From Pseudomonadota bacterium (GTDB lineage Bacteria > Pseudomonadota > Gammaproteobacteria > Xanthomonadales > Rhodanobacteraceae), in NCBI GenBank assembly GCA_021792975.1, contig JAJYTR010000006.1:1-64000 (forward strand): a DNA stretch of 64,000 bases, in the 5' to 3' direction. The notes beneath the pieces are model-generated. The model had not been told where the DNA came from. It saw only the letters and a list, made by a program, of their open reading frames with translations, and searched no databases. Within the stretch, counting starts at the first letter, position 1; every line of letters begins with the position of its first letter. Both the position numbers and the translations under genes were made by a program. Positions 1 through 10,057 of this stretch are shown piece after piece.

Positions 1-421
1 AGCCGTACTCGCGCTGGAAGGCCGCGGCCTGGGCCGGCCCGGTGTGCGCCGGGTCCACGTTGAACGAGACGATGCGCACGCGCCGCGCCAGGTGCGCCAG
101 GCGCAGTGCGTGCTCCAGCGCCACCAAATGCAGCGCGATCAGCGGGCACTGGCTGGTGCAGTAGGGAAACAGGAACGTCACCACCTGCACCCGGCCGGCG
201 AAATCGCGCGCGTCCACCGGCCGGCCGAGCTGGTTGCGGAAGCCCGTGTAGGCAGGCGCCGGGCCCAGATCGGGCAGCGGCGGCGCGCTGCGGCGGCGCG
301 CCTGCGCCAGCGCGTAGCCCAGCGAGCCGGCCAGCAGCGCCACCCCCGCCAGCAGCAGGCCGTACAGGAACGCCCGTTGCAGCCGCGGGCGCAGGTCGTG
401 CCGGGAGGAAGCGCCGCTCAT
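1..421 (-). CDS. SCO1/SenC-family copper/redox protein (partial, runs off window start)
   Basis: Minus-strand translation MSGASSRHDLRPRLQRAFLYGLLLAGVALLAG...GRPVDARDFAGRVQVVTFLFPYCTSQCPL..., TM anchor plus CxxxC in SCO context. Confidence 0.72.
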   Translation of the reverse strand, partial: MSGASSRHDLRPRLQRAFLYGLLLAGVALLAGSLGYALAQARRRSAPPLPDLGPAPAYTGFRNQLGRPVDARDFAGRVQVVTFLFPYCTSQCPLIALHLVALEHALRLAHLARRVRIVSFNVDPAHTGPAQAAAFQREYG

Positions 422-511
422 CGCCTGCTGGGACTGCGCGGCGCGGCGGAGGTTCCCGGTGCCCGGCCGCGGCCCGGGCCGGGTGCCGTGCCGGGGCGCG
501 CGGCCGCCGGG

Positions 512-802
512 CTACCCCCCATCCGCCGCGGCCGGATCCTGTGCCAGCACCTCGCGCGCGTGCGCCTGCAGCGCACGCCAATGTGCGCGGCAGGCGTCTT
601 CACGCGGGGTACTGGCGGCGATCAGCCGCAGCACCCCGGCGTAGCGCGCGGCCTGCGCCGCCAGGGCATCGTAGTCGGCGCGATCCACCATCGCACGCTT
701 GACGGTGCGGCATACGCCGATGCAGGTCTGCGGCAGTTCTTCCACGCGGCCGCAGCCGATGCACTGCCAGATCTCCAGAGTCGCGGGCATGGCGCCCTCC
801 AC
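512..802 (-). CDS. small conserved hypothetical protein with CxxC (zinc-ribbon-like) N-terminus
   Basis: ORF MEGAMPATLEIWQCIGCGRVEELPQTCIGVC...; start could be 790. Confidence 0.5.
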   Translation of the reverse strand: MEGAMPATLEIWQCIGCGRVEELPQTCIGVCRTVKRAMVDRADYDALAAQAARYAGVLRLIAASTPREDACRAHWRALQAHAREVLAQDPAAADGG

Positions 803-883
803 AGACGTCGGCCGGCAGTCTGCGACGGCGCGTGGCCGCGCGCGATGACCTGGATCAAGGCGGAGACGGCGCCGGTGACCCGC

Positions 884-1708
884 TCAGAAATTGTAGACCA
901 GGTTGGTGGTCAGCAGCGTGTCGGTCTTGGCGGTGCCGGCGTTGGGATTCAGCAGCAGCACGTTGTTGAGCCGGGTGTTGTGGCGGATCTGATAGCCCAC
1001 TTTCAGCGCCAGCCGCTTGTTCATCTGCACCACCAGGCTGGTGGTGTTCTCGGCGAAGGTGTCGAAGCTGGCCGCCTCGACCAGCAGGTGGTTCTCGATG
1101 CGCGTGTTGGCGGTGAGCTGCTGGGAGTAGTTGAGCGCGCCGCGCGCGATGGCGGCGGTATGGCTCACCGTCTCGCCGGCGATGCGGTAGCGCTTGACGC
1201 CCGGGCCCAGCTCGAAATCGAGGTCGGTGCCGGGATCCTTCAGCATCACATGGCCCCAGCTCACCGCCAGCGCGGCCTGGTAGCGGTAGGACGAGAAGTT
1301 GTCGTGGTCGTAGCGCATGGTGCTGACCAGACGGTTGTACGGATCGAGGATCCGCCCTGCGCTGCCGCCCAGCGTGTAGCGGTTGGCGGTGACGCGGTAT
1401 TGCGCCACGTTCACCGTGGCGCCGCCGGGGCCCGGTATGCCCACCTCCACGGTGCCGCGGTTGCGCAGCGCGCTGCCTTCGAAGTGGTAGATCCAGGAAT
1501 CGGACGTGAACTTCAGATCCAGCGCCGCGTTGAGACTTTGCGAGCGCGTGTTGCCGGTGGTGGCGGCCAGGCCCAGCTGGCCGCTGCCCGACCAGCCTCC
1601 GTGCCCGGCCGGGGACGGACCGGCGCCGGTGTTGTCGGCCAGTGCCGGCAGGGCCGTGGCCAACAGCAGCGTCGCGGCGAAGATGCGCAGGGAGGTGCGA
1701 GGAATCAT
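884..1708 (-). CDS. DUF481-like outer-membrane beta-barrel protein
   Basis: Signal peptide MIPRTSLRIFAATLLLATALPALA then GQLGLAATTGNTRSQSLNAALDLKF...; typical DUF481 pattern. Confidence 0.75.
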   Translation of the reverse strand: MIPRTSLRIFAATLLLATALPALADNTGAGPSPAGHGGWSGSGQLGLAATTGNTRSQSLNAALDLKFTSDSWIYHFEGSALRNRGTVEVGIPGPGGATVNVAQYRVTANRYTLGGSAGRILDPYNRLVSTMRYDHDNFSSYRYQAALAVSWGHVMLKDPGTDLDFELGPGVKRYRIAGETVSHTAAIARGALNYSQQLTANTRIENHLLVEAASFDTFAENTTSLVVQMNKRLALKVGYQIRHNTRLNNVLLLNPNAGTAKTDTLLTTNLVYNF

Positions 1709-1846
1709 CGTGGCCTCTTGACGGTGGGTGCGTCCCGCGCGCGGCGCGGCACTCGTATGGCGACTGCGCGACGGCGCGAAAGTTCCGCCGCTTGCCCTCG
1801 CCGGGTCAGCCTCGCATGCTAGCGGCCACTTCCGCGGAATCGCCCC

Positions 1847-2833
1847 ATGGACCGCTACGAGCGCATCGTGCTGCTGCATCGACTGCTGCGTTCGGCGCGG
1901 CGGCCGCTGCCGCTGGCGCGGCTGATCGACGAACTGGGATGCTCGCGCGCCACCGTGTACCGCGACATCGCCTATCTGCGCGACGCGCTGGGCGCGCCCG
2001 TCGAGAGCGGCGCGGGCGACGCCGCCAGTTTCCGCTACGCCGAGGGCGAGGCCACCGGCTTCGAGCTGCCCGGCTTCTGGCTCAACAGCGAGGAACTGGC
2101 CGCGCTGCTGGCGCTGCACGCGGTGGTGGCGCGCGCCGACCCGGGTGTGCTGTCCGGCGCGCTGGCGCCGTTCCGCGCGCGCATCGAGCGCCTGCTGGCC
2201 GAGCACGCCGCGGGCAAGGCGCCGCCGCTGGAGCGCATCCGCGTGCTGGCGCACGGCGTGCGCCGGCTGGACCAGCTCGTGTTCCGCAGCGTGGCCGCGG
2301 TGCTGCTGGCGCGCCAGCAACTGCGCTTCGTCTACCGCGCGCGTTCCACCGGCAGCGAGACGCGGCGCGTGGTCTCGCCGCAGCGCCTGGTGCACTACCG
2401 CGACAACTGGTACCTCGACGCCTGGGACGAGGACAAGGACGCGCTGCGCAGCTTCGCCGTGGATCGCATGCGCCAGGTCGAGACCCTGGGCCAGCGCGCG
2501 CGCGACGTGCCCGACGCCCAGCTCGATGCCGTGCTGGCCGCGGGCTACGGCATCTTTTCCGGCGCGCCGCGCGCGGTGGCGGTGCTGCGCTTCAGCGCGC
2601 ACGCCGCGCGCTGGGTTGCCGACACGCACTGGCACTCGCAGCAGGAGGGCCGCTTCCTGCCCGACGGCCGCTACGAGCTGAAAGTGCCCTATGCCAGTTC
2701 GCGCGAATTGTTGATGGACGTGCTGAAGTACGGCCCCGACGCCGAGGTGGTGGCGCCGCTGCCGCTGCGCGAGGAGATGAAGGCGCTGCTGGCGCTGGCG
2801 CAGCGCGTGTACGAACAGGCGCCGCGCACATGA
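1847..2833 (+). CDS. HTH/WYL-domain transcriptional regulator (YafY-like)
   Basis: MDRYERIVLLHRLLRSARRPLPLARLIDELGCSRATVYRDIAYLRD... N-terminal HTH_11 and WYL-like C-terminal part. Confidence 0.8.
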   Translation: MDRYERIVLLHRLLRSARRPLPLARLIDELGCSRATVYRDIAYLRDALGAPVESGAGDAASFRYAEGEATGFELPGFWLNSEELAALLALHAVVARADPGVLSGALAPFRARIERLLAEHAAGKAPPLERIRVLAHGVRRLDQLVFRSVAAVLLARQQLRFVYRARSTGSETRRVVSPQRLVHYRDNWYLDAWDEDKDALRSFAVDRMRQVETLGQRARDVPDAQLDAVLAAGYGIFSGAPRAVAVLRFSAHAARWVADTHWHSQQEGRFLPDGRYELKVPYASSRELLMDVLKYGPDAEVVAPLPLREEMKALLALAQRVYEQAPRT

Positions 2834-3774
2834 GCGGCCGCGCGCCTGCCGCCAGACCGCGCGTCGCCCTGGCACTGGGCTCCGGCGGCGCCAAGGGCAT
2901 GGCGCACATCGGCGTGATCGCCGCGCTGCACGAAGCCGGCTACGAGATCACCGCCATCGCCGGCAGTTCGATGGGCGCGCTGGTGGGCGGCATCCACGCG
3001 CTGGGCCAGCTACACGTGTACAGCGACTGGGTGTGCTCGTTGGACAAACTCGACGTGCTGCGCCTGGTGGACTGGACCCTGCGCGGACCGGGGCTGATCA
3101 AGGGCGAGCGCATCATCAACACCGTACGCGAACTGGTGGGCGACGCCGACATCGAGGCCCTGCCCATCGCCTATACCGCAGTGGCCACCGACCTGGAGCG
3201 GCAGCGCGAGGTATGGCTTTCGCGCGGCCGGCTGTTCGACGCCATCCGCGCCTCCATCGCCATCCCCAGCGTGTTCCATCCGCATGCGGTGAACGGCCAC
3301 CTGCTGGTGGACGGCGGTCTGCTCAATCCGGTGCCGGTCACCCCGCTGCTGCGCGAGCACTACGACCTGCTGGTCGCGGTGAGCCTGGAGGGTCCGCGGC
3401 GCGCAGCGGCCACGCCGCCGGCTCCGGCGGTGCCCGGCCCTTACCGCCAGCGCATCGCCGGTTTCGTGCAGCATCTGCTCGGACACGGCGACGGCGCCGG
3501 GGCGGCGGCCCCGGCGGGACCGCCCATGCCCGGGCTGCTGGGCCTGTTCACGCAGTCGCTGGAACTGATGCAGGGCAACCTGGCGCGGTTGCGCCTGGCC
3601 GCCTACCGCCCCGACCTGCTGATCGAACTGCCGTGCGACTGCTGCGCGGTGTACGAGTTCTACCGCGCCGGCGAGATGATCGCCCTCGGCCATGCCGAGG
3701 CCGCGCGCACGCTGGCCGACTGGCAACGCACGCATGGCGCCGACCGCGGCGATGCCGCCCCATCCGGAACCTGA
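2830..3774 (+). CDS. patatin-like phospholipase (RssA-like)
   Basis: VALALGSGGAKGMAHIGVIAAL ... AGSSMGALVGG (GxSxG) ... DGG dyad; ATGA overlap with upstream gene. Confidence 0.85.
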   Translation: MSGRAPAARPRVALALGSGGAKGMAHIGVIAALHEAGYEITAIAGSSMGALVGGIHALGQLHVYSDWVCSLDKLDVLRLVDWTLRGPGLIKGERIINTVRELVGDADIEALPIAYTAVATDLERQREVWLSRGRLFDAIRASIAIPSVFHPHAVNGHLLVDGGLLNPVPVTPLLREHYDLLVAVSLEGPRRAAATPPAPAVPGPYRQRIAGFVQHLLGHGDGAGAAAPAGPPMPGLLGLFTQSLELMQGNLARLRLAAYRPDLLIELPCDCCAVYEFYRAGEMIALGHAEAARTLADWQRTHGADRGDAAPSGT

Positions 3775-3785
3775 CGGAGAACCCG

Positions 3786-5195
3786 ATGCGCCACGCCCGC
3801 CGCACCGCCCTCGCCCTGGCCCTCGCCGGTGCCAGTCTCGCCGCCGCCGCCGCGACGCCGCCACCGGCCGACTTCCACCCCGAACTGCGGGCCATCGCGC
3901 AGGCGGTCAGCCCGGCCGAACTGAAAGACACGCTGACCGCCCTGGTCGGCTTCGGCACCCGCCACACGCTCAGCGAGACCGCCTCGAACAGCCGCGGCAT
4001 CGGTGCGGCGCGGCGCTGGGTCAAGGCGCGCTTCGAGGCGATCTCGAAGGACTGCGGCGGCTGCCTGGAAATCGTCACCCCCGCGCAGGTCGTCACCGGC
4101 CCGCGCATCCCCGTACCCACCCGGGTCGAGGACGTGGTCGCCATCCTGCGCGGCACCTCCGATCCGCAGCGCGTGATCGTGATCACCGGTCATCTGGATT
4201 CGCGCGTCACCGACATCATGAACGCCACCAGCGATGCCCCCGGCGCCGACGACGACGGCTCCGGTACCGCCGCGGTGATCGAGGCCGCGCGCGTGCTCAG
4301 CAAGTACCGCTTCCCGGCCACGCTGGTGTTCGGCGTGGACTCCGGCGAGGAACAGGGCCTGTACGGCGGGCGCATCCTGGCGCAGTACGCGGTGGCGCAG
4401 GGCTGGCGCGTCGAGGCCGACCTCAACAATGACATCGTCGGCGGCATCGTGGGCGAGGACGGCGTGATCGACAACACCAGCATCCGCCTGTTCTCGCAGG
4501 GCCTGAAGAGCACGCTGACGCCGCGGCAACTGCGCGCGCTCAACTACACCGGCGGCGAAGTGGATTCGCCCTCGCGCAACCTGGCGCGCTTCATCGGCAC
4601 GCTGGCGCCGCGCTACGTCGACAACCTGCACGTGCGCCTGATCTACCGCACCGACCGCTACGGGCGCGGCGGCGACCAGGTCGAGTTCCTCGACGCCGGC
4701 TTTCCCGCAGTGCGCTTCACCGAGCGCAGCGAGAACTACACCCACGAACACCAGGACGTGCGCAGGGTCGGCGGCGTGCGCTACGGCGACGTGCTCTCCG
4801 GCGTGGACTTCCCGTACCTGGCCAAGGTCACCGCGCTCAACGCGGTGGCGATGGCCGCGCTGGCGCACGCGCCGGCGCCGCCCGCGGGCGTGGCCCTCCG
4901 CGGCGCGGTGACGGTCGACACCACCGTGCACTGGAAGCCGGTGCCGGGCGCCGTGGGCTATTACGTGTGGCGTCGCGAAACCACCGCGCCGCAGTGGCAG
5001 TACCGCCGCTGGGTGGCGGCGGGCGCGGCCGCGCGCAGCAGGGACGGAGCGCTGTCCTTCACGCTGGAGAAGGTCAACATCGACGACTGGTTCTTCGGTG
5101 TCAGCAGCGTCTCCGCCGACGGCTACGCCAGCCCGGTGGTGTTCCCCGGCCCCAACGGCGACTTCGCGCGCCAGGTGCCGGCAGCGGCGCGGTGA
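3786..5195 (+). CDS. M28-family metallopeptidase, secreted
   Basis: Signal peptide; GHLDSRVTD..GADDDGSGTAAVIEAARV..SGEEQGLYGG metal-binding motifs. Confidence 0.85.
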   Translation: MRHARRTALALALAGASLAAAAATPPPADFHPELRAIAQAVSPAELKDTLTALVGFGTRHTLSETASNSRGIGAARRWVKARFEAISKDCGGCLEIVTPAQVVTGPRIPVPTRVEDVVAILRGTSDPQRVIVITGHLDSRVTDIMNATSDAPGADDDGSGTAAVIEAARVLSKYRFPATLVFGVDSGEEQGLYGGRILAQYAVAQGWRVEADLNNDIVGGIVGEDGVIDNTSIRLFSQGLKSTLTPRQLRALNYTGGEVDSPSRNLARFIGTLAPRYVDNLHVRLIYRTDRYGRGGDQVEFLDAGFPAVRFTERSENYTHEHQDVRRVGGVRYGDVLSGVDFPYLAKVTALNAVAMAALAHAPAPPAGVALRGAVTVDTTVHWKPVPGAVGYYVWRRETTAPQWQYRRWVAAGAAARSRDGALSFTLEKVNIDDWFFGVSSVSADGYASPVVFPGPNGDFARQVPAAAR

Positions 5196-5212
5196 GCGCG
5201 CCGAGCCGTCCG

Positions 5213-5716
5213 ATGGAGACGCCGGACCTGCGCATTCGCGCGGTGAGCGCGGCCGATGCGGCGGCCGTCGCCGCGATCTACAACCCCTATGTCGCGGATA
5301 CCTGCGCCACCTTCGAGACCGAACCGGTGGCCGCACAGGATATGGCGGTGCGCATCGCCGAGGTGCTGGACGCCGGCCTGCCCTGGCTGCTGGCCGAGGA
5401 CGCCGCGGGCGCGGCCGGCTTCGCCTACGCCTCGAAATGGAAAGGCCGCTGCGCCTACCGGTTTTCCGTCGAGTCCACGGTGTATCTGCACCGGGACCAT
5501 ACCGGGCGTGGCATCGGTCGGCCGTTGTACGGCCGACTGCTGGAGGAGATCCGCGCGCGGCGGATGCACGCGGTGATCGGCGGCATCGCCCTGCCCAATG
5601 CCGCCAGCATCGCCCTGCACGAGCGGCTGGGATTCCGCAAGGTGGCGCACTTCGAGCAGGTGGGTTTCAAGCAGGGCCGCTGGATCGACGTCGGCTACTG
5701 GCAGCTGCTGATATAG
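5213..5716 (+). CDS. GNAT N-acetyltransferase, phosphinothricin acetyltransferase-like
   Basis: LRIRAVSAADAAAVAAIYNPYV..TCATFETEP ... GRGIGRPLYGRLLEEI. Confidence 0.85.
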   Translation: METPDLRIRAVSAADAAAVAAIYNPYVADTCATFETEPVAAQDMAVRIAEVLDAGLPWLLAEDAAGAAGFAYASKWKGRCAYRFSVESTVYLHRDHTGRGIGRPLYGRLLEEIRARRMHAVIGGIALPNAASIALHERLGFRKVAHFEQVGFKQGRWIDVGYWQLLI

Positions 5717-5826
5717 GAGCGGTTTGCAAAACCGGCCAAGGTGGCGCGGCTTGGCCGCGCCCGTTTGCTTGCATGCAGCCGCTTCGAGTCAGGCGGCAGG
5801 ATGCCCGGTTTTGCAAACTGCTCATA
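5713..5826. repeat. MITE/REP-like palindromic element, copy 1, with ~22-bp imperfect terminal inverted repeats
   Basis: ATAGGAGCGGTTTGCAAAACCGG ... CCGGTTTTGCAAACTGCTCATA; interior matches reverse complement of 23916-24068. Confidence 0.75.
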
Positions 5827-6009
5827 GGAGTCTGCACGCGATCGCAGCGCTGCGGTGTGCCCGGGTTCCATGCCGGCGGCCGGTCTTGCACCGCACGCTG
5901 GCACGGGAGGGGTGCGGGTGGCACAGTGTGCCCGCTACGGCCTGCAAGGCCATCGCTTTCGCGAAGGCGGCCAGGGCGTGACGCGTTGCCGGAATCCGAG
6001 GTGCCGACC

Positions 6010-6399
6010 ATGGGCCGATGCGCAACGGTGGCGGAAAACGATCTGATGGGGTCGTTCCCCGCGGTCGGCCTGTTGTGGATCGCGCCCTGGATGCTGATCG
6101 CCGCCGGCGCGGGTTATGGCAATCCCGTCCACACCGCCCGCTGGACCGCGGGCTTCGCGGTGATGGGAACCGCCTGCCTGGTCAACGCCCGGCGCTGCGG
6201 CCGCCGGCACTGTTTCTACACGGGGCCGCTGCTGCTGGCAGCCCTCGCATCCTTGCTCCATGGACTCGGCGTGCTGCCGCTGGGGCGGCATGGCTGGAGC
6301 TGGATTGCCGGGGTTGCGCTGGGAGGTTCGATCCTCGCGTGCTGCGGCCTGGAAAGGATCATGGGCCGATACGCGGCGCGGCATCCGTCCGACCCATGA
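6010..6399 (+). CDS. small integral membrane protein, unknown function
   Basis: MGRCATVAENDLMGSFPAVGLLWIAPWMLIAAG..., several TM segments. Confidence 0.5.
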   Translation: MGRCATVAENDLMGSFPAVGLLWIAPWMLIAAGAGYGNPVHTARWTAGFAVMGTACLVNARRCGRRHCFYTGPLLLAALASLLHGLGVLPLGRHGWSWIAGVALGGSILACCGLERIMGRYAARHPSDP

Positions 6400-6542
6400 G
6401 CCGGACGGCGGACGCGTCGCCCGGGCGGACCGGGCGGCGCGGTGCAGCCGCTGCCGGCGAGCCGTCGGGATGGAATCGCGCCGGCGGATGCAGAAGGTGC
6501 GCCGCAGGAGCGGCACCGCGCAACGGCGCGGCATGCTGCCGC

Positions 6543-7946
6543 TCAACGCGGCGCGCCGGCGAAGTGCAGCTCCACGCGCAGGCCGGGGTGGTTGTCGCTG
6601 AGCGTCAGCCGCGCACCGTGCAGTTCGGCCACGGCGCGTACCAGCGCCAGGCCCAGGCCGTTGCCGGGCGTGTGCCGGCTGCGGTCCAGCCGTTTGAACG
6701 GCTGCAGCACATTGTCGCGCTCGGTTTCGGGAATGCCTGGGCCGTCGTCGGCCACCACCAGCCGCACGGTGCCCGCCTCGCGCGCCACGCCCAGGCGGAT
6801 GTGCGCTCCGGCATGGGTGTGGCGGATGGCGTTCTCGATCAGGTTCACCAGCGCCTGCACCAGCAGCTCGCGATCGCCGCGCACCACGGCGCCGGCACCG
6901 GCATCCAAACCCAGCAGGCGCCCTTCGGCCTCGGCCACCGGGGCGTAGGCCTCGGCCAGGTCGCCCAGCAGCGCGGCCAGATCGATGGCCACGAAGCCCT
7001 CGCGCGCCTCGCCCGACTCGATGCGCGCGATGCGCAGCAGCGCCTGGAAGATCACCAGCAGCTCGTCGATCTCGGCCAGCGCCTCGCCCAGCATGCCGTC
7101 GAGCTGAGCGGCATCGGCCGGCGGACGTGTGCGCGCCGTCTCCAGGCGCCGGCGCAGGCGCGTCAGCGGCGTGCGCAGGTCGTGCGCGATGTCGGCGCCG
7201 ATGCGGCGCACCTCGCCCAGCAGCGCCTCGATGCGGTCGAGCATCTCGTTGACGGTGCGCGCGATGCGGTCGAACTCGTCGCCGCTGCCCTTGACCGGCA
7301 TGCGCAGCGACAGCCGTCCGGCGCTGATGGCGGCGGCGGCGTCGCTCATCGCCGAAACGCGGCGCAGCATGCGCCGGCCGATCAGCGCGCCCAGCGCCAG
7401 CGCCACGCCCACGGTCAGCAGCAGCACGCCGATGAAGGCGCGGCCGTAGCTGGCTTCCAGCTCGTCGATGTAGGTGCGGTCGCGGCCCACCACCAGCAGA
7501 TCGCCCTGCTCGGTGCCCAGCGCCAGCAGGGTCAGCGTGTGCAGCGGCGGCTCGTGGCCGGTCGGCGAGCGCCGCGCGCGGAACGGCCGGTGCCACCAGC
7601 CCGGACCGGGCGGGCGCCAGCGCAGGTTGCCGGCCAGGAAGCCGCCCTGCGGCGAGAACAGCCCGTACCAGCGCGGCAGCGGCGTGTCCAGGTGCACCCG
7701 CTGCTCGATCTCGCTGCGCAGCGCACCGACGCCGTCGTGGGTGGCCAGCGCCGCCAGGTCCAGCGCGTCGGTGCGGATGTCCTCGTGCAGACGCTCGCGC
7801 ACGTTGCGGGTCACGCTGAGGTACAGCGCCCCGGCCATCAGCACCGAGGCCAGCGCGAACAGGCCGGCCAGCAGCAGGCTGAGGCGGAAGAAACTGCTGG
7901 TCTTATTGGCTCGTGTTGTCGACACGCACGCGGTATCCGTAGCCAC
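6543..7946 (-). CDS. sensor histidine kinase (EnvZ/QseC-type)
   Basis: HAMP region, DIAHDLRTPLTRLRRRLE H-box, N/G boxes ENAIRHT, DDGPGIPETER. Confidence 0.9.
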   Translation of the reverse strand: MATDTACVSTTRANKTSSFFRLSLLLAGLFALASVLMAGALYLSVTRNVRERLHEDIRTDALDLAALATHDGVGALRSEIEQRVHLDTPLPRWYGLFSPQGGFLAGNLRWRPPGPGWWHRPFRARRSPTGHEPPLHTLTLLALGTEQGDLLVVGRDRTYIDELEASYGRAFIGVLLLTVGVALALGALIGRRMLRRVSAMSDAAAAISAGRLSLRMPVKGSGDEFDRIARTVNEMLDRIEALLGEVRRIGADIAHDLRTPLTRLRRRLETARTRPPADAAQLDGMLGEALAEIDELLVIFQALLRIARIESGEAREGFVAIDLAALLGDLAEAYAPVAEAEGRLLGLDAGAGAVVRGDRELLVQALVNLIENAIRHTHAGAHIRLGVAREAGTVRLVVADDGPGIPETERDNVLQPFKRLDRSRHTPGNGLGLALVRAVAELHGARLTLSDNHPGLRVELHFAGAPR

Positions 7947-8592
7947 GCACGGTTTCGATCAGCTCGGGACCTTTCCAGCCGCGGTCGATCTTGGCGCGCA
8001 GACGCGACATGTGCGTCTCGACCACGCTGGTGCGCGGATCGAAGTGGAAATGCCAGACCTGCTCCAGCAGCATGGTGCGCGTGACCACCTTGCCGGCGTG
8101 CCGCATCAGGCTTTCCAGCAGACGGAATTCGGTCGGTGTCAGTTCCAGCGTTTCGCCGTTGCGCGTCACCGTGCGGCTAGCCACGTCCATGTGCAGCGGG
8201 CCGGCGTCGAAGGTGGTCTGCACCGCGGCCAGCGGCGGACGCCGGCCCAGCGCCTGCAGGCGCGCCACCAGTTCGGTGAAGGCGAAGGGCTTGCCGAGAT
8301 AGTCGTCGGCGCCGGCGTTGAGCCCCTCGACGCGCTGCGGCGTCTCGGTGAGCGCCGTCAGCATGATGATGGGCGCACGCAGGTCGGCGGCGCGCAGCGC
8401 CTTGACCAGGCCCAGGCCGTCCAGCTTGGGCAGCATGCGGTCCACCACCAGCGCGTCGTAGGCACCCTGGGTGGCCATGAACAGGCCCTCGTGGCCGTCG
8501 TCGGCGGTCTCGACGTGGTAACCCTCTTCCTCGAGGCCACGCGCGATCCAGTCGCGCGTTTCGCCGTCGTCTTCCACCACCAGAATGCGCAT
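7903..8592 (-). CDS. OmpR-family response regulator
   Basis: MRILVVEDDGETRDWIARGLEEEGY...VDRMLPKLDG..GADDYLGKPFAF..winged helix C-terminus. Confidence 0.92.
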   Translation of the reverse strand: MRILVVEDDGETRDWIARGLEEEGYHVETADDGHEGLFMATQGAYDALVVDRMLPKLDGLGLVKALRAADLRAPIIMLTALTETPQRVEGLNAGADDYLGKPFAFTELVARLQALGRRPPLAAVQTTFDAGPLHMDVASRTVTRNGETLELTPTEFRLLESLMRHAGKVVTRTMLLEQVWHFHFDPRTSVVETHMSRLRAKIDRGWKGPELIETVRGYGYRVRVDNTSQ

Positions 8593-8601
8593 GCCCGCAC
8601 C

Positions 8602-9150
8602 TCAGTTCGAATGACCGCCGGTCCCGGCTGCCGCGCGCGGCCCACCCGAAACCCATGTGGAGCCGGCCTGCGCCGGAACGCGCCCCGCCACGACCCGGCC
8701 CCCCTGCACGAAGATGAACGACCAGCCGTAGCGGCCATTCCGGCGGTGCAGGCGGGCGGCGGCCACCCGGCCGTGGGACGATGCGCGACGCAGAGCTTGG
8801 ACAAGATCCAGCGGCGGACGTTCCCTGCCGCGGGCCACGGCCATTTCATCACCGTGCAGCCAGCGCTGCCAAGCCCCCTGCCAGCGCAGGTCCAGCAGGG
8901 TGCCGTCGGCGCGCGCCAGCCGCACCTCGGCCAGTCGTCCCGGCGCCACCGTGTCCACTTCGACGCTGCCCGGTCCGTTGCGGCAGTCCACGCGCAGCGC
9001 GACGGCGTAGCCGCCGCTGGCCGCCTGCGCATGCCGCACCTGCGCCGTCAGGGAGGGCGCGCCGGCGGGCGGCGGCGGGCAGGCTTGCGCCGCTGCATGC
9101 GGATGCAGCAGCGCGGCCACCCCGTGCAGCAGCGCCGCCAGAAACGACAT
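8602..9150 (-). CDS. secreted hypothetical protein
   Basis: ORF with signal-like N-terminus directly upstream of and co-directional with the two-component system. Confidence 0.5.
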   Translation of the reverse strand: MSFLAALLHGVAALLHPHAAAQACPPPPAGAPSLTAQVRHAQAASGGYAVALRVDCRNGPGSVEVDTVAPGRLAEVRLARADGTLLDLRWQGAWQRWLHGDEMAVARGRERPPLDLVQALRRASSHGRVAAARLHRRNGRYGWSFIFVQGGRVVAGRVPAQAGSTWVSGGPRAAAGTGGHSN

Positions 9151-9244
9151 GTGCGCTCCCCCGATCCGGTCCGCGCTCACGATGCCGCGCAGGCGCCTAC
9201 GCCCACGGCTCGGGGGCTATACGTTTTCGCCATCCGGCCGGCCA

Positions 9245-10057
9245 TCAGCGCTGGCAGCGGGGGCAGTAGCAGCTGCCGCGCTGACCGACCTCGATGCGGC
9301 GGATGACGGCGCCGCAGCGGCGGCAGGGACGGCTGGCGCGACCGTAGACGTTCAATTCCTGCACGAAGTAGCCGGGCAGGCCGTCGGGACCGATGAAATC
9401 GCGCAGCGTGGTGCCGCCCCGGCGGATGGCGCCGGCGAGGATGGTGCGCACCGCCGCGGCCAGCACGGCGTAGCGCGCACGGCTGACGCGGCCGGCGGCG
9501 CGCAGCGGATGGATGCCGGCGGCGAACAGCGCCTCGGCGGCATAGATGTTGCCCACCCCCACCACCACCGACGCATCCATCAGGAAGGCCTTGACCGGCG
9601 CGGTGCGGCCCTGTGCCCGCCGCCACAGGTGGTCGCCGTCGAAGTCCGGCCCCAGCGGCTCCGGTCCCAGTCCGGCCAGCAGCGGATGCACCTGCCCGGG
9701 CGCCTGCCACAGCAGGCAGCCGAACCGGCGCGGATCGGTGTAGCGCAGCACGCGGCCGCCCTCGAGCCGCAGGTCATAGTGGTCGTGCGGGCGCGGCGGC
9801 GCGTCGTTGGGCAGCACGCGCAGCGCGCCGGACATGCCCAGGTGCACCAGCGCGCTGCCGGCAGCCGTGTGCAGCAGCAGGTACTTGGCGCGGCGTTCGA
9901 TGGTCTCGATGCGCTGGCCGGGCAGCCGCCGCACGATCTCCGGCGGGATCGGCCAGCGCAGGTCCGGCCGCCGCAGCAGCACCGCCTCGATGCGGCGGCC
10001 CTCGAGATGCGGCGCCAGCCCGCGCCGCGTGGTTTCGACCTCAGGGAGTTCCGGCAT
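9245..10057 (-). CDS. mutM: formamidopyrimidine-DNA glycosylase
   Basis: [22 protein letters not shown]-terminal zinc finger [25 protein letters not shown]. Confidence 0.96.
   Translation of the reverse strand: MPELPEVETTRRGLAPHLEGRRIEAVLLRRPDLRWPIPPEIVRRLPGQRIETIERRAKYLLLHTAAGSALVHLGMSGALRVLPNDAPPRPHDHYDLRLEGGRVLRYTDPRRFGCLLWQAPGQVHPLLAGLGPEPLGPDFDGDHLWRRAQGRTAPVKAFLMDASVVVGVGNIYAAEALFAAGIHPLRAAGRVSRARYAVLAAAVRTILAGAIRRGGTTLRDFIGPDGLPGYFVQELNVYGRASRPCRRCGAVIRRIEVGQRGSCYCPRCQR

Noticed and set aside
44-1822. Long plus-strand ORF (592 aa) and many similar long ORFs antisense to recognised genes
   Set aside because: High-GC codon-bias artefacts: low-complexity Arg/Ala/Gln-rich translations opposite well-supported genes (DUF481, SCO).
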